A stretch of 64,000 bases of DNA from CAXMQZ01 sp963707075 (lineage in GTDB: Bacteria; Acidobacteriota; Thermoanaerobaculia; Multivoradales; JAHEKO01). The stretch covers positions 1 to 64,000 of the forward strand of contig CAVPOX010000004.1 in the NCBI GenBank assembly GCA_963707075.1. Reading direction: 5' to 3'. Under the pieces are notes generated by a model. That model was not told the origin of the DNA and searched no databases. It was given only the letters and a program-made list of their open reading frames with translations. Of this stretch, positions 61,649 to 64,000 are shown one piece after another. Both the position numbers and the translations under genes were made by a program. Position 1 is the first letter of the stretch, and every line of letters begins with the position of its first letter.

Positions 61649-62541
61649 CCGAGATCGCGAGATCTCCAGTTGCTTCCGCTCCGGAACATCCGAGCGCCCC
61701 GCTACTGCGAATGGAGCGCATACCCCACGTTTGGTGTCCGGGGTGCGGTATCGGGACGGTAGTCAAGTGCTTCGCCACAGCTCTCGAGCGATCGGGGCTG
61801 GATCTGGACAAGGTATCAGTGGTCTCGGGAATTGGCTGTTCTGGTCGAGTCGCCGGGTACATGCGCCTCGACGCCTTTCACACCACCCATGGACGGGCCG
61901 TGCCGTTTGCCACCGGCCTCAAACTCGCTCGCCCGGAGCTGCAAGTTACCGTGGTCTCGGGCGATGGAGATCTGGTAGGCATCGGCGGCAACCATTTCAT
62001 TCACGCAGCTCGCCGTAATGTCGATCTGCTGGTAATCCTCATCAACAACTTCATCTATGGCATGACCGGTGGTCAGAACGCTCCAACAACGCCGCTGGAG
62101 GCCAAATCTTCCACCATGCCCTTCGGCAACTTCGAGCAACCGTTCAATCTCCCCCATCTGGCTGCGAGCTCGGGCGCACCCTATGTAGCCCGCTGGACCT
62201 GTCTACATATCCGCCGACTGACCTGGGCGATAGAGGAAGCGCTCGCGCGGAAGGGCTTTCGATTCATCGAGGTCATTGCGCCTTGTCCTACTCTCTACTC
62301 GCGCCTCAACAAGCTGGGAACGGGTTTGAGCGAGATGCGCTTCTACCACGACAACGCGCAGATCTGTCACGGTGCGGATACCCGAGATCTGGGGGTGGGC
62401 TTCCACCAGAAGATCGTTTGCGGGAAATTCGTCGACGAGCCGCGACCGACCTTCTCGGAGTTGAAGGACCGACACTACGAGAAGCAGCTGGGCGACAAGT
62501 ACGTGCCCATGCCGGAGGAGGGGGGAATGCTCCATGCCTAG
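61645..62541 (+). CDS. korB: 2-oxoacid:ferredoxin oxidoreductase beta subunit (KorB-like)
   Basis: A 298-residue TPP-binding subunit. HVWCPGCGIGTVVKCF supplies cluster/TPP-region Cys, GIGCSGRVAGYM another Cys, and VVSGDGDLVGIGGNHFIHAARRNVDLLVILINNFIYGMTGGQ is the TPP motif (GDGD...NN). The ATG overlaps the korA stop by 4 bases. The subunit order alpha-beta-gamma with a separate ferredoxin matches the four-gene KGOR arrangement. Confidence 0.94.
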   Translation: MTEIARSPVASAPEHPSAPLLRMERIPHVWCPGCGIGTVVKCFATALERSGLDLDKVSVVSGIGCSGRVAGYMRLDAFHTTHGRAVPFATGLKLARPELQVTVVSGDGDLVGIGGNHFIHAARRNVDLLVILINNFIYGMTGGQNAPTTPLEAKSSTMPFGNFEQPFNLPHLAASSGAPYVARWTCLHIRRLTWAIEEALARKGFRFIEVIAPCPTLYSRLNKLGTGLSEMRFYHDNAQICHGADTRDLGVGFHQKIVCGKFVDEPRPTFSELKDRHYEKQLGDKYVPMPEEGGMLHA

Positions 62542-63142
62542 GCCGCAGCAGAGACTGGGCCGCAAGGAGATTCGGATCACCGGCTTCGGCGGTCAGGGCG
62601 TAGTCCTGGCTGGCCACATCATCGGCCGGGCCTGCGCGATCCACGCCGGCTTCAACGCCACCATGATTCAAAGTTTTGGCCCCGAGGCGAGGGGCTCGGC
62701 CTGTAGCGCAACGCTGGTGGTCTCTGACGAAGAGATTCTCTATCCCTATATCGAGCGACCGGACATTTTTGTCGTCATGTCCACAGAAGGGTATGAGAAG
62801 TTCGGCGCCCAGCTGCGGGATGACGGCATGCTGGTCTACGAGCAAGATCTGGTGCACCCTGTCTTCAAAGCCGAACAGCGGTGCTTCGGCATTCCTTCTA
62901 CACGAATCGCCGAGTCATTGGGAAAGCCCATCGTGCAGAACATCGTCATGGTTGGTTTTTTTGCCGGTGTGTCCAACCTGGTTGCCGAGGAAGCCATGCG
63001 CGAGGCGGTGAAGGGGTCGGTGCCTGCTGGGACAGAGGAGCTAAATCTACAGGCATTCGATCAGGGGCTCGACTATGCACGTCGGGCCGAGGTCCACCCG
63101 ACGCTCGAGCTCAAGAGGGCGCCCGAGGAGGTGCCGGTGTGA
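62534..63142 (+). CDS. korC: 2-oxoacid:ferredoxin oxidoreductase gamma subunit (KorC-like)
   Basis: A 202-residue subunit. EIRITGFGGQGVVLAGHIIGRACAIHAGFNATMIQSFGPEARGSACSATLVVSDEEI is the classic gamma-subunit opening. It overlaps korB by 8 bases and the next gene by 4, so translation is strongly coupled. Confidence 0.93.
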   Translation: MPRPQQRLGRKEIRITGFGGQGVVLAGHIIGRACAIHAGFNATMIQSFGPEARGSACSATLVVSDEEILYPYIERPDIFVVMSTEGYEKFGAQLRDDGMLVYEQDLVHPVFKAEQRCFGIPSTRIAESLGKPIVQNIVMVGFFAGVSNLVAEEAMREAVKGSVPAGTEELNLQAFDQGLDYARRAEVHPTLELKRAPEEVPV

Positions 63143-64000
63143 ACAGTCTGCAGACGCTGAACGGCAGGAGTCTACTGATTCCGCAGGTTCAATCGGAACC
63201 ACTTTCCATCAAGGCGGTAGAGCCTGCACCCTGTTCCCGAGCCTGTCCTGCGGGCATCAACGTCAAGGCCTATGTTTCGTTGATCGCTGAAGGTCGATTC
63301 GAAGAGTCACTCGAGGTGGTGAGGGAACGCTGCCCGCTGCCGGCGATCTGCGGACGTATCTGTCACCACCCTTGCGAGAGCGTGTGTGAGCGGCGAAGCG
63401 TCGACGAGCCCATTGCGATCAGGCTCCTGAAGCGATTTGTCGCGGACCTGGATCCGTTGTCGCCCGTGGTGGCTGAGGACCTACCACGCCGGGAAGGCAA
63501 GGTTGCCATCATCGGCTCGGGCCCGGCCGGACTCACGGCTGCCTGGGACCTGGCCCGAGCTGGCTATTCGGCGACAATCTTCGAAGCGAAGGACGATCCG
63601 GGGGGCATGCTCCGATACGGCATCACCGAGTACCGTCTGCCACGAGCGGTTCTGGATCAGGAGATCGACAACATCTGCCGAGCCGGGGTTCGCATCCGCA
63701 CCGGTTGCGAGATCGGTTCGAATCTGGAGTTGGAACACCTCCTCGAGGAGGGATTTCAGGCGACTCTCTTCGCTATCGGAGCCCAGCAGGGGCGTCACCT
63801 CGGCCTGGAGGGGGAGCGCCAGTGCGACCAGGTCACCGATGCCCTGGCCTTCCTGCGACGCGTGAATGAGGGAGATCGGACTCCGGTAAAGGGCAGGGTG
63901 GTGGTCATCGGCGGAGGCTCGACGGCCGTGGAGGCCGCCCGCTCGGCCTTGCGACTGGGTGCGGAATCCGTCGATGTGCTCTATCGCCGATATCGGGAGG
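63139..64000 (+). CDS. GltD/NfnB-like FAD-dependent NAD(P) oxidoreductase, 3' end beyond the window
   Basis: The first 287 codons are present. The GTG start overlaps the korC stop (GTGTGA). The N-terminal domain carries CSRACPAG, then CPLPAICGRICHHPCESVC, the Cys-rich iron-sulfur part of glutamate synthase small subunit/NfnB-like proteins. Next comes the FAD site VAIIGSGPAGLTAAWDLARAGY, then GGMLRYGITEYRLP, then a second Rossmann motif VVVIGGGSTAVEAARSAL. In this operon the likely role is transfer between reduced ferredoxin and NAD(P); it could alternatively be a stand-alone GltD-like reductase. The C-terminal half lies outside the window. Confidence 0.9.
   Translation, partial: MNSLQTLNGRSLLIPQVQSEPLSIKAVEPAPCSRACPAGINVKAYVSLIAEGRFEESLEVVRERCPLPAICGRICHHPCESVCERRSVDEPIAIRLLKRFVADLDPLSPVVAEDLPRREGKVAIIGSGPAGLTAAWDLARAGYSATIFEAKDDPGGMLRYGITEYRLPRAVLDQEIDNICRAGVRIRTGCEIGSNLELEHLLEEGFQATLFAIGAQQGRHLGLEGERQCDQVTDALAFLRRVNEGDRTPVKGRVVVIGGGSTAVEAARSALRLGAESVDVLYRRYRE

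Overview
The window is a chromosomal stretch of a GC-rich, Gram-negative-type bacterium. It is dense with protein genes, and I see no tRNA, rRNA, CRISPR array, insertion sequence or phage gene. Four Hanks-type Ser/Thr kinases with large extracytoplasmic sensor-like tails (TolB-type propellers or TPRs), many secreted beta-propeller, esterase and sulfatase-type proteins, outer-membrane barrel proteins and the protein style (for example kinases opening MIGQTLGHYRIL) suggest Acidobacteriota, most likely class Thermoanaerobaculia. That placement is inference; no marker gene is present.

Layout. 0-7 kb: a truncated class V aminotransferase, an exported cyclophilin, kinase 1 (TolB propeller), a TPR protein with a degenerate peptidase domain and a DUF3303 protein. 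6.9-14.8 kb: a sulfotransferase, two PQQ-like propeller proteins (one apparently frameshifted away from a C-terminal esterase), a DUF6526 membrane protein, a SnoaL-like protein, a DUF5009-type acyltransferase and an AraC regulator. 15-21.8 kb, all forward: a run of exported proteins (DUF2092, a Gln/Ala-rich protein, an unknown, an outer-membrane barrel), an arylsulfatase and a multi-pass membrane protein. 21.8-34.5 kb, mostly reverse: an S9 peptidase, a sulfatase-like protein lacking the usual nucleophile, kinase 2 (TolB), YajQ, kinase 3 (TPR), an unknown protein and an esterase. 34.7-46.4 kb, all forward: a TetA-like MFS pump, a saccharopine-dehydrogenase-like protein, a six-repeat secreted protein, a Tat-signal VOC protein, DUF2959, kinase 4 (TolB_N plus TPR), STAS, CoxG-like and PilZ proteins. 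46.5-57.7 kb: secreted hydrolases and surface proteins (trypsin-like protease, metzincin-type protease, beta-helix protein, FKBP, M23-like peptidase, porin, DUF3604).

58-64 kb is central carbon metabolism: citrate synthase on the reverse strand, a divergent MarR regulator with a four-Cys tail, then a tightly overlapping operon of a two-cluster ferredoxin, the three subunits of a 2-oxoacid:ferredoxin oxidoreductase, and the start of a GltD/NfnB-like flavoprotein that runs off the window. A good sigma70-like promoter followed by an inverted repeat lies in the citrate synthase/MarR intergenic space.

The most interesting unexplained signal is a 15-17 residue motif, roughly D-x-F-E-x-G-x(3,4)-W-S-x-x-V-P. 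It occurs once in each of five unrelated secreted proteins between 37 and 54 kb: at the extreme C-terminus in three, just after the signal peptide in one, and at a domain junction in one.
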